Source of the DNA: Mageeibacillus sp. UBA5442
Lineage (GTDB): Bacteria; Bacillota; Clostridia; Saccharofermentanales; DTU023
Reading direction: 5' to 3'
DNA length: 7,804 bases
Assembly (NCBI GenBank): GCA_002427475.1
Contig: DIRG01000024.1
Span: 1-7,804 of the forward strand
A program made the position numbers and the translations under genes. Below are positions 1 to 6,522 of this stretch, in pieces (within the stretch, counting starts at the first letter, position 1; every line of letters starts with the position of its first letter). Below the pieces are notes generated by a model that was not told the origin of the DNA, did no database searches, and worked only from the letters and a program-made list of their open reading frames with translations.

Positions 1-45
1 CTGGAATAGGTTTCAATACACAGAATCGCATTCTGATTAAAATAT

Positions 46-51
46 AAGGAG
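46..51 (+). promoter_or_regulatory. Shine-Dalgarno site that decides the hprK start
   Basis: AAGGAG is the only strong ribosome binding site before hprK. It lies 9 nt before the TTG at 61, a good spacing. It lies only 4 nt before an ATG at 56, which is out of frame and opens just 19 codons before a stop at 113-115. The in-frame ATG at 76 has no Shine-Dalgarno site near it. This favours TTG at 61 as the hprK start. The ATG at 56 may compete for initiation, which is inference. Confidence 0.65.
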
Positions 52-60
52 CATAATGCT

Positions 61-1029
61 TTGCATAATTCAGCTATGGTATCACTACAACAAATCATTG
101 ATGATTTCAATTTGAGGGTAATATACTCAGCTAAAAATTTGGATGAGATCATGATTTCAGTCGCAGATGTAACAAGGCCGGGACTACAGTTGTCCGGATA
201 TTTCAAACATTTCGGACCTGACCGCATCCAGATCATCGGCAATATGGAAATTTCATATTTGAACTCTTTGTCGGAAAAAGAACAGATCAGCAGTCTAAGT
301 CACCTTATGGCCACTGGAATTCCTTGCCTTATTTTGAGTCGTCATCATGATGCTTCGACCGCGATGCTCTACGCTGCAGAGAAATACGACGTACCCTTAA
401 TTCAAGCAGACGAAACTACAACTTCTTTCTATGCTTCATTGGTGAAGTATCTTAATGTCGAGCTTGCTCCTCGCACCTCGATTCATGGAGTCTTGATAGA
501 AGTATTCGGCGAAGGCGTCCTAATTACAGGTGACAGTGGAGTCGGCAAATCGGAGACAGCATTGGAATTGGTTAAGAGAGGGCATCGCCTGATCGCTGAC
601 GACCTGGTTGAAGTGCGTCGGGTTTCTGATACTACTTTGGTTGGTAGGGCACCGGAAATAATCAGACATTTGCTGGAGATTAGAGGTCTGGGCATTGTCG
701 ACGTCAAAGAACTTTACGGTGTTTCCTCCGTTAAGCAGCAAGAAAATATTAACGTCATCATTAATCTTGAGCTGTGGCAAGAAGGCAAATTCTATAACCG
801 TTTGGGTAACGAGGACGAAACTACATCACTTTTGGGTATTGATATCCCGTCCGCAACCATTCCGATACGGCCCGGTCGTAATTTAGCGATTATTGTAGAG
901 GTAGCCGCAATTAACCATCGACAAAAAATGATGGGTTATAATGCGACCGATGCTTTGACGGACCGGGTTTTTAATGCACGTGAACAGGAAAAATGGAAGA
1001 CGCAAAACCCAAAGACTGGAAAGAATTAG
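61..1029 (+). CDS. hprK: HPr kinase/phosphorylase
   Basis: Bifunctional cytosolic enzyme that phosphorylates HPr on its regulatory serine and also removes that phosphate. It controls CcpA-dependent carbon catabolite repression and PTS sugar uptake in Gram-positive bacteria. The 322-residue length is near the usual 305-320. The N-terminal domain covers about residues 6-135. The C-terminal kinase domain has His142, the P-loop GDSGVGKS at 157-164, the motif ETALELVKRGHRLIADD ending at Asp180-Asp181, EIRGLGI at 206-212, and RPGRNLAIIVEVAA from 270. All expected catalytic elements are present. The TTG start at 61 is chosen for its AAGGAG spacing. ATG at 76 would give a 317-residue protein that also fits the family N-terminus, but it has no ribosome site. 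It is the first gene of a run with murB, rapZ and whiA. No HPr gene is in the window. The assignment is very secure; only the exact start is uncertain. Confidence 0.97.
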   Translation: MHNSAMVSLQQIIDDFNLRVIYSAKNLDEIMISVADVTRPGLQLSGYFKHFGPDRIQIIGNMEISYLNSLSEKEQISSLSHLMATGIPCLILSRHHDASTAMLYAAEKYDVPLIQADETTTSFYASLVKYLNVELAPRTSIHGVLIEVFGEGVLITGDSGVGKSETALELVKRGHRLIADDLVEVRRVSDTTLVGRAPEIIRHLLEIRGLGIVDVKELYGVSSVKQQENINVIINLELWQEGKFYNRLGNEDETTSLLGIDIPSATIPIRPGRNLAIIVEVAAINHRQKMMGYNATDALTDRVFNAREQEKWKTQNPKTGKN

Positions 1030-1034
1030 CAATT

Positions 1035-1982
1035 ATGTTTGATAAAAAAGAAGCACTTAATGAACTGAAGAAAATTAGCAACCTACTAGTAGCTGAAGAT
1101 GTCTCTATGGCTCGATCGAGTAATTTCAGGCTGGGCGGATCAGCCGATGTCTATATCAGACCCTTGACAGAAGACGCCTTCGTGGCGGCAATTCAAATGA
1201 TTCGCCGGGAAGCTTGGCCGCTTACCGTTTTGGGTCGTGCCACTAACGTTCTAATCTCGGATCATGGTATTAGAGGAGTCGTCTGCCAGCTCTCGCCGGA
1301 TCTCGCCGATATAGTGGTGGAAGGTGAAATTATGACTGCTTCTGCCGGTGCCAGGCTCTCAGACATTGCAGCTCGCGCTGCTGCAGAGAGTTTGGGTGGA
1401 TTGGCTTTTTCCAGCGGTATACCTGGCTCAGTCGGAGGGGCTGTGGTCATGAACGCCGGCGCCTACACAGGGAAAATGGAAGACGTTGTCGTCCGCACTA
1501 AGTACATAGATGGGGAAGGTGAAGTCCGCTTTCTGGAGAAAGATGATCATGACTTTCACTATCGTGGTAGCTTTTTTAACGATCACAAAGATCATTTCGT
1601 AATCAATTCAAGTTTCCAACTTAAGTCGACACCGGCTAAAGATATTTATGACGAAATGGCTGATTTGTCCCTGCGACGCTATCAATCTCAACCTCTTAAT
1701 TACCCTTCAGGGGGTAGTGCTTTTAAGCGCCCGCCCGGAAATTACGCGGGGAAATTAATTACTGATGCAGGACTTAAGGGCTTTTGGAACGGTCACGCCG
1801 GTGTCTCAGGAAAACATGCGGGTTTCATTATTCAAGACGGCAAGTCATCAGCATCCGAGGTTTTAGAAGTATTTCGCATTGTGCAGGAACGGGTCTATAA
1901 GCAGTTTGATGTGATGCTCTATCCGGAAGTTAAATTCATTGGAGACTGGCAGGAAGAACTGCCGCAAAGAGATTCAGAATAA
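1035..1982 (+). CDS. murB: UDP-N-acetylenolpyruvoylglucosamine reductase (MurB)
   Basis: Cytosolic FAD enzyme that uses NADPH to reduce UDP-GlcNAc-enolpyruvate to UDP-MurNAc, the second committed step of peptidoglycan synthesis. Numbering here is from ATG 1035 (315 residues). The FAD-binding region is at 67-76 (GRATNVLISD) and 127-144 (SGIPGSVGGAVVMNAGAY). Tyr176-Arg177 match the YR motif. GSAF contains Ser228, the likely proton donor. PEVKFIG near the C-terminus contains Glu298. The YPSGGSAFKRPPG and AGKLI motifs identify the short, Gram-positive type II MurB. An in-frame ATG at 993 would add 14 residues and overlap hprK by 37 nt, but its AGGAA lies only 2 nt away. ATG 1035 has GGAAAG at 1018-1023 and gives an N-terminus matching family length. 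One deviation is GRATN where GxGSN or GxGTN is usual. It lies 5 nt after hprK and is probably co-transcribed. Confidence 0.96.
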   Translation: MFDKKEALNELKKISNLLVAEDVSMARSSNFRLGGSADVYIRPLTEDAFVAAIQMIRREAWPLTVLGRATNVLISDHGIRGVVCQLSPDLADIVVEGEIMTASAGARLSDIAARAAAESLGGLAFSSGIPGSVGGAVVMNAGAYTGKMEDVVVRTKYIDGEGEVRFLEKDDHDFHYRGSFFNDHKDHFVINSSFQLKSTPAKDIYDEMADLSLRRYQSQPLNYPSGGSAFKRPPGNYAGKLITDAGLKGFWNGHAGVSGKHAGFIIQDGKSSASEVLEVFRIVQERVYKQFDVMLYPEVKFIGDWQEELPQRDSE

Positions 1983-2012
1983 AGTTTTGGCTCCGGATTA
2001 GACAAGGAAAAA

Positions 2013-2918
2013 ATGGATATTGTAATTATCACCGGCTTGTCCGGTAGCGGGAAAACATCGGCAGCAAATTTTTTCGAGGACATGGGCTACTTTGTCATTG
2101 ATAATCTGCCGCCTCAGTTGAGCAGTGAAATCTTCAGGGTCTTAACTGAACGAGAAGACAGTGAAGATAGCAGCGGCAGATCCAAAATCGCCTTAGTAAT
2201 GGATATGCGAAATCCCTATTTGATCGAAAAGCTCGTTCCTGCTCTGGCAGATATGAAGGAGAAAGATCTGGATGTAAGTTTGCTCTACTTGGAGTCTTCT
2301 GAGCGGGAACTCATCAGCAGATATAAGCAAAGTCGTCGTGATCATCCTTTGTCGGCAGGGAGGAGTTTGATCGAAGCCATCAGACTCGAGCGGGAACTGA
2401 TGCGCTCGATTCGCGAGATGGCTACGGAAATCATAGATACATCAGGACTCAGTTTGTCAGATTTACGGGATTCTCTTTTCCGCCTGTTTATGGATATAAC
2501 GGAGTCTACTGCTCGCATCACGATATTCTTGCAATCATTCGGTTTTAAATATGGTATTCCTGCAGACTGCGACAATGTTGTAGATGTACGTTTTCTGCCC
2601 AACCCTTTCTATATAGATGAACTCAGGGATCTCTGTGGTCTCGATCAGCCGGTTATCGACTATCTTGATCAGATGCCGGAGACGGATGAGTTTATTAAAT
2701 TGCAGAAAGACTTTTATGATTTCACCTTGCCCTTGTATATTAGAGAGGGCAAAGCCCGCTTGCACATAGGAATAGGATGTACCGGAGGGCGCCATAGGAG
2801 TGTTCGTTTGGTTGAACGCATGGCGACACTTTTTCCTGAAGAATTGAGTCGCGTTGTTATTGACCACCGTGATATTGAGCGGGATATCAAAGAATATGGT
2901 AATCCGGCTTTATTGTAA
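2013..2918 (+). CDS. rapZ: RNase adapter / nucleotide-binding protein RapZ (YvcJ family)
   Basis: P-loop protein of the RapZ/YvcJ family. In Escherichia coli, RapZ senses glucosamine-6-phosphate and guides RNase E to the sRNA GlmZ to control GlmS. In Bacillus, YvcJ hydrolyses nucleotides and affects competence. The 301 residues are close to the family norm of about 285-295. The Walker A motif GLSGSGKT is at 8-15, MDMRNPYL at 63-70, VRFLPNPFY at 192-200, the C-terminal motif GCTGGRHRSV at 255-264 and HRD at 285-287. Both the N-terminal kinase-like domain and the C-terminal domain are intact. AAGGA at 2004-2008 precedes the ATG. The gene sits 30 nt after murB, and its TAA overlaps the whiA ATG by one base. 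Its neighbours suggest a role at the junction of amino-sugar and cell-wall metabolism. Its RNA or protein target in this organism cannot be read from the sequence. Confidence 0.95.
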   Translation: MDIVIITGLSGSGKTSAANFFEDMGYFVIDNLPPQLSSEIFRVLTEREDSEDSSGRSKIALVMDMRNPYLIEKLVPALADMKEKDLDVSLLYLESSERELISRYKQSRRDHPLSAGRSLIEAIRLERELMRSIREMATEIIDTSGLSLSDLRDSLFRLFMDITESTARITIFLQSFGFKYGIPADCDNVVDVRFLPNPFYIDELRDLCGLDQPVIDYLDQMPETDEFIKLQKDFYDFTLPLYIREGKARLHIGIGCTGGRHRSVRLVERMATLFPEELSRVVIDHRDIERDIKEYGNPALL

Positions 2919-3844
2919 TGACGTCTAATCTTGATGATGTAAGTAAAAGTTTCTCAAGCAAAGTGAGAGATGAATTATTATCTAGGCTCTGCAGCTACCA
3001 TTGGAGCGCAAGTGCGGCTCTGACTGCCTTAGCAGCCTTCGCTGTTGTGGCGCTCAAAGATCGGGATGTTAGACCCCTTGTAATGCGAGTCTCCCGCTTA
3101 GAGACAGCTAGCCTAATCTCAAGCTTGGTCAATGACAATGGCTTAGGTAGGGCGAAAATTCAAAATTTGGGAAAACGCGATCAACAGATTGAGATAGATC
3201 TCAAAGGTCGTGAGTGGGAATTAATTAATTTTAATTTTTACGCCATTGTCCAAACTAAGCCTCAGTCAGATTGGTGGCTTATATTAGCACCGCTGTTTTT
3301 GGCTGCAGGTTCCATGGCAGATCCTGCAAAGCGAATATATCATCTGGAGATTGTTCCTGTAAGTGCAGAGATGAATGAGCAGCTCTACGAGCTATTACAA
3401 ATACTGGAACTTCCCTTCAGAAAAACCGGCAAAAAAGGCCGCAGTAGCGTATATCTATCAAGTGGAGATGATATCGCAGACTTTCTCCGTTTGTCGGGAG
3501 CCCATCTGGCGCTACTTCGCTTCGAAGAGATTCGTTCGGAATTAGAACTTCTGGGCACTGTCCAACGACAAGTTAACTTTGATGAAGCCAATATCGAGCG
3601 TATGACCAACGCAGTAGAAAGACAGATTGAGAGTATAAAACTTATTGATGAAGCAGTAGGCTTGGATTCCTTGCCCCTACATCTGGCGCAAACAGCCCAA
3701 CTACGCTTGCAGTATCCGGAACTTAGCTTGGTCGACTTAGGAGAATTAATGTCGCCTCCAATTGGGAAATCCGGAATGAATCACCGTATGAGACGATTAC
3801 GCCTTTTGGCGGACAAGATAATTGAGTCACGTGAACAACGCTAA
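2918..3844 (+). CDS. whiA: DNA-binding protein WhiA (divergent)
   Basis: WhiA family protein, a LAGLIDADG-like domain fused to a C-terminal helix-turn-helix. It is a sporulation regulator in Streptomyces and affects cell division and chromosome segregation in Bacillus. The 308 residues match the family (about 316 in Bacillus). SFSSKVRDEL at 11-20 is the typical N-terminus. LAPLFLAAGSMADP at 123-136 followed by YHLEI at 141-145 corresponds to the family motif LRGAFLAGGSxxDP...YHLEI. VYL at 178-180, SGAHLALLRFEEIR at 193-206, VNFDEANIERM at 219-229 and the C-terminal block LRLQYPELSL with GKSGMNHRMRRL at 283-294 all match. Divergent points are Ala-Pro in place of Arg-Gly before the LAGLIDADG-like helix, TVQR in place of the usual VNR, and loss of the usual Cys-Cys pair near residue 25. 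There is no clear ribosome site. The TAATG overlap with rapZ suggests translation coupled by termination and reinitiation. Confidence 0.9.
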   Translation: MTSNLDDVSKSFSSKVRDELLSRLCSYHWSASAALTALAAFAVVALKDRDVRPLVMRVSRLETASLISSLVNDNGLGRAKIQNLGKRDQQIEIDLKGREWELINFNFYAIVQTKPQSDWWLILAPLFLAAGSMADPAKRIYHLEIVPVSAEMNEQLYELLQILELPFRKTGKKGRSSVYLSSGDDIADFLRLSGAHLALLRFEEIRSELELLGTVQRQVNFDEANIERMTNAVERQIESIKLIDEAVGLDSLPLHLAQTAQLRLQYPELSLVDLGELMSPPIGKSGMNHRMRRLRLLADKIIESREQR

Positions 3845-3855
3845 AGATATTGACG

Positions 3856-3864
3856 TGCTATAAT
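3856..3864 (+). promoter_or_regulatory. Extended -10 promoter before the 136-residue gene
   Basis: TGC followed directly by TATAAT (3859-3864) is a perfect extended -10 element. No good -35 hexamer sits 16-18 nt upstream (CAACGC at 3836-3841), which extended -10 promoters tolerate. The TTGACG at 3850-3855 is only 3 nt away, so it cannot be the paired -35. Transcription would start near 3871 and leave a leader of about 58 nt with a small imperfect hairpin (TGACGC 3885-3890, GTGTCA 3897-3902). An 8-bp palindrome, TCACGTGA, lies at 3827-3834 in the end of whiA near the -35 position and could bind a regulator. That last point is speculative. Confidence 0.55.
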
Positions 3865-3928
3865 AATTCTAATTTTTGAAAAGCTGACGCAAACTAGTGT
3901 CATGGCAGTAAACTGAGGACTGAGAAGT

Positions 3929-4339
3929 ATGAGCGACGATAATAATAAAAAGCCGGCACATATTATTCAGAACCCCGAAATTATTGAGTGCGAGTACTCG
4001 GTTTTTCGGCGTGGGTATGTCCATGCCTATATTAATCTAGATCGTAGAATATTCTATTGGCAGGATAGCAATCAATGGAATAAGAATTATGTCCGTTCTC
4101 TCAATGAGCTAAAGGTAGAGAGCGTGCGCAAAATTCTACAACGGGTACCTTATCAGCCGGTGCTGCAACAGAACGATGTAGAAAGACAGGTTTCTGAGGC
4201 CTGCCCTTTCTATTGGAAAATAACTATTTGCGGAAAAGATCGAGTTAATACCTATGAAGGCAATGATCCGGGCGATGAATTTTTGCGCAAATTTATGGCC
4301 TTGATTGAAGAGACAAGCGATCTAACTTTGTTTTGGTGA
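3929..4339 (+). CDS. Hypothetical 136-residue soluble protein
   Basis: I do not recognise this protein. It has 136 residues, no signal peptide and no membrane segment, so it is probably cytosolic. It is rich in aromatic residues (Tyr and Trp), with Cys at 21, 92 and 101. The C-terminal part, WKITICGKD at 96-104 then YEGNDPGDEFLRKFMALIEE, alternates in a way that suggests beta strands followed by an amphipathic helix. It faintly recalls small Clostridia proteins that have a W-x-I strand, then a Gly turn, then a helix with F-x-x-F. That resemblance is pattern memory, not a family assignment. GAGGA at 3915-3919 gives 9 nt spacing to ATG. The gene has its own extended -10 promoter, and only 4 nt separate it from the following membrane protein gene, so the two probably form one unit and may work together. 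Confidence 0.8.
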   Translation: MSDDNNKKPAHIIQNPEIIECEYSVFRRGYVHAYINLDRRIFYWQDSNQWNKNYVRSLNELKVESVRKILQRVPYQPVLQQNDVERQVSEACPFYWKITICGKDRVNTYEGNDPGDEFLRKFMALIEETSDLTLFW

Positions 4340-4343
4340 TGAG

Positions 4344-5075
4344 ATGGATTATTTAGAAGGCTTTTTCATTGGTCCTATTTGGGGTGATACAGACTATAAA
4401 AACAGGAGGCATTTCGGCTCTCATATTATATTGTCTTTTCTGATGCTGCTTTTATTTATCGTAGCAATCATTCGTCCGGCCCTACTTCGGCCTTTCATCT
4501 TCGTGTCCTATCCGTCGTCATTAGTTTTTTTGATCCTTTTAGTCCTTCTGACGCCTTTGTTCTCAAGCTTTTATTACCGTCTACCCGGAGCGGTCAGACC
4601 TTTATTGATACTTTTGTATTTGTTTAAGTACATTCTTCTTTTTTATGTGCTCTTACATTTTTTGCTGCCATTGGTGCCGGAGCGAATAGATAATTTGTCT
4701 GAGCTAGTTTTTGAGCGGATGGATAATCACATTGCTGCCGCGATTGAATTTTTTGAATTTGCGGGCAGCCTCTTTGGCATGATACTTGGAATTGTTGCCG
4801 GTGGCCTATGGATAGTTTTGGAGATGCTCATTCTCGTGATGGCTCTCTTGGTGGTCCCGCTATTGTCCCTTGGCTTGATGAAGGGTACACAGTATCTCTT
4901 AGACTTCTCTTATAAAAAGCTAATTTTTGATCCGGTGATGGAAGGAAGAAGACGAAAGAGGAGAACAGCCGGAATTCGTAGTAGCACGATCAGAGAAAAG
5001 GAGAGTATATCGGATACTCGATTCTCAAGACCTTTAAGGGTGGAAAATGCAGAGGACAGTGAAGATTTACCGTAG
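4344..5075 (+). CDS. Hypothetical polytopic membrane protein
   Basis: This 243-residue integral membrane protein is of no family I recognise. Strongly hydrophobic stretches lie at about 27-45, 49-72, 86-110 and 141-177, the last long enough for two helices, so 4-5 segments are likely. Charged loops separate them, including a stretch at about 112-130 with several Glu and Asp. The tail from about 190 to 243 is soluble. It begins with a very basic cluster, GRRRKRRTAG at 201-210, and ends acidic (ENAEDSEDLP), so by the positive-inside rule the tail should be cytoplasmic. The ATG is 4 nt after the stop of the 136-residue gene with only a weak ribosome site (GGTGATGAG), which suggests translational coupling. 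It precedes the htrA leader. It could be a transporter component, a scaffold or a YggT-like protein, but nothing in the sequence decides this. Confidence 0.8.
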   Translation: MDYLEGFFIGPIWGDTDYKNRRHFGSHIILSFLMLLLFIVAIIRPALLRPFIFVSYPSSLVFLILLVLLTPLFSSFYYRLPGAVRPLLILLYLFKYILLFYVLLHFLLPLVPERIDNLSELVFERMDNHIAAAIEFFEFAGSLFGMILGIVAGGLWIVLEMLILVMALLVVPLLSLGLMKGTQYLLDFSYKKLIFDPVMEGRRRKRRTAGIRSSTIREKESISDTRFSRPLRVENAEDSEDLP

Positions 5076-5081
5076 AAGCTT

Positions 5082-5144
5082 CTCAAAAATTGCTGATAAT
5101 ATCCAAATATTGTCACATTATTTATGTATCATTTTGAGCAGCAA
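5082..5144 (+). promoter_or_regulatory. htrA leader with two crossing inverted repeats
   Basis: The 97-nt gap before htrA holds CTCAAAA (5082-5088) complementary to TTTTGAG (5132-5138), and TTGCTG (5090-5095) complementary to CAGCAA (5139-5144). The order is A, B, A', B', so the two stems cannot nest. They would form a pseudoknot or be alternatives. A palindrome AGAAGCTTCT (5074-5083) overlaps the left arm. A -10-like TATCAT is at 5127-5132, but no -35 is properly spaced. The htrA ribosome site GGAGG (5158-5162) lies just downstream. Short AT-rich stems can arise by chance, so a regulatory role is tentative. Confidence 0.3.
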
Positions 5145-5172
5145 ATGTACTTATCGTGGAGGTAAATAGTTT

Positions 5173-6492
5173 ATGAATTATCAATCAAATTATGGCTCAG
5201 GACCCGACAATAACTCGTCCTACGATCCTTACAGGGGCAGCTATAATAGCCCGGAGCCACCGAGAAAGCGCAACAGAGCAGTTATCGCAATTATTGCCAC
5301 TGTGCTAGTGGTTGCTATTCTTTTTACAGGATTAAATTTTCTCTTATATAGATTTGTGAATAGCAGCTACAGGGATAGTGGCAATGAGAATGGAAGCTCC
5401 ACACCACCTTCATCACCGGTTATTCATGAAAGTAAAGCGCCCGATACGGAAGCTACACTTCCTGTGGAAACGGAAAAGCCTTCACAAAGTGAAGTTGAGG
5501 CTACCGATCCTGACTTTTCCTTAGTAGATTATGCTCCTCCTTTGCCGCAAGAAGGCAAGGAGATCTTAACCATTCCTGAACTGACAGAGCAGAAAAGCCC
5601 TGCAACTGTTGCTATTTACACCGAAATAGTGACTCAGGGCGGTTTTGGAGACATTCAGCAAAGTACCGTATCAGGATCAGGATTTATTATCACCGAAGAT
5701 GGTTATGTCGTAACTAATGCTCACGTCATAGATGGCCATACCGCAGTGTACGTTTATTTAGAAGACAATAGCCGCTATGAAGCTACTGTCGTAGGCAGTG
5801 ATGAATATGCAGATATTGCTGTTTTAAAAATTGACGGAAGAGGGGAGACGTTCCCCAGACTCACGTTCGGGAACTCCGAACTGATACAAGTGGGCGAATT
5901 AGCTGTTGCGATCGGCAACCCAACCGGAAGATTACGGGGAACAGTGACTCAGGGTATCGTTTCGGCTGTAGACCGTGAGCTATCCAGCACGCCCTTGCGA
6001 CTAATCCAGACAGATGCCGCCTTAAATCCCGGAAATTCCGGAGGTCCTCTTTTCAATGCGTACGGTGAGGTCATCGGAATTAACCAGCTCAAAATTCTTG
6101 ACACCGGCACCGGCGAACCTATTATTCAGGGCATCAGTTTCGCCATACCGTCTAATGCGGCAATTCCTATTATAGAAAACTTGATTCAGACCGGTAGCCA
6201 TGAATGGCCGATGCTAGGAATTTCTGTTATAGCTTTAGAAAAACATGATGCAGAGGAAAGCGGTTTGCGTTATCCGGGTGTCTTTGTTGTATCAGTTGAG
6301 CAAAGAAGTGCAGCAGCCTTTGCAGGATTGGAAGCGGGCGACGTGATTTTTGAAGCCGATGGACAAGCTGTCGCAACAACGGGAGAACTGAACGACGTTA
6401 AGAATCAACATAAAGTCGGTGACTCCATGACGATTAAGTTTGAACGTCAGGGTCAAGAAAGAGAGACAACATTAGTTTTACAGGGACGTTAA
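5173..6492 (+). CDS. htrA: Membrane-anchored HtrA/DegP-like serine protease with PDZ domain
   Basis: Trypsin-like envelope protease of the HtrA/DegP family that degrades or refolds damaged extracytoplasmic proteins. It has 439 residues. A cytosolic tail of about 34 residues is rich in Tyr, Asn, Ser and Pro and ends in basic RKRNR. One membrane segment covers about 37-58. A Ser/Thr/Pro/Glu-rich linker runs from about 64 to 125. The protease domain runs from about 135 to 338 with the full catalytic triad: His184 in TNAHVI, Asp214 in ADIAVLKI, and Ser289 in NPGNSGGPL. A single PDZ domain covers about 346-437, with GVFVVSVEQ and AGLEAGDVI. The uncleaved anchor and single PDZ match Firmicutes HtrA rather than periplasmic DegP. 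GGAGG at 5158-5162 is 10 nt before the ATG. The stop lies within a 17-bp tandem duplication. osmC-like follows after 30 nt. The function is secure; the choice among htrA, htrB and yyxA paralogue names is not. Confidence 0.95.
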   Translation: MNYQSNYGSGPDNNSSYDPYRGSYNSPEPPRKRNRAVIAIIATVLVVAILFTGLNFLLYRFVNSSYRDSGNENGSSTPPSSPVIHESKAPDTEATLPVETEKPSQSEVEATDPDFSLVDYAPPLPQEGKEILTIPELTEQKSPATVAIYTEIVTQGGFGDIQQSTVSGSGFIITEDGYVVTNAHVIDGHTAVYVYLEDNSRYEATVVGSDEYADIAVLKIDGRGETFPRLTFGNSELIQVGELAVAIGNPTGRLRGTVTQGIVSAVDRELSSTPLRLIQTDAALNPGNSGGPLFNAYGEVIGINQLKILDTGTGEPIIQGISFAIPSNAAIPIIENLIQTGSHEWPMLGISVIALEKHDAEESGLRYPGVFVVSVEQRSAAAFAGLEAGDVIFEADGQAVATTGELNDVKNQHKVGDSMTIKFERQGQERETTLVLQGR

Positions 6493-6509
6493 TTTTACAG
6501 GGACGTTAG
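6476..6509 (+). repeat. 17-bp tandem duplication across the htrA stop codon
   Basis: TTTTACAGGGACGTTA occurs at 6476-6491 and again at 6493-6508. With the base between copies the period is 17 bp, and the copies differ only in their last base (A at 6492, G at 6509). The first copy holds the last codons and TAA stop of htrA. The second lies in the 30-nt gap before the OsmC-family gene and ends just before its ribosome site. Because 17 is not a multiple of three, the second copy spells L-Q-G-R-stop (TAG) in a different frame. Replication slippage is the likely origin. Confidence 0.9.
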
Positions 6510-6522
6510 AAGAGGTGCATTC

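Noticed and set aside
1..47. Possible 3' tail of an upstream gene
   Set aside because: Two frames are open from the window edge to stops at 38-40 and 45-47. Neither 12-14 residue tail resembles a known C-terminus, so I cannot say which, if either, is coding.
993..1034. Longer murB start at ATG 993
   Set aside because: It would overlap hprK by 37 nt with a ribosome site only 2 nt away. The 14 extra residues do not match the MurB N-terminus; ATG 1035 fits better.
483..2867. Minus-strand open frames of 62-110 codons across hprK, murB and rapZ
   Set aside because: All lie antisense to strongly supported genes, lack recognisable motifs and have no separate coding support.
3850..3855. TTGACG as a -35 box for the promoter after whiA
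   Set aside because: It is 3 nt from the TATAAT, and no acceptable -10 lies 16-18 nt downstream of it.
5095..5132. sigma-A promoter for htrA using TTGTCA (5110-5115) or GATAAT (5095-5100)
   Set aside because: No pair of -35 and -10 elements has acceptable spacing; TTGTCA and TATCAT are only 11 nt apart.
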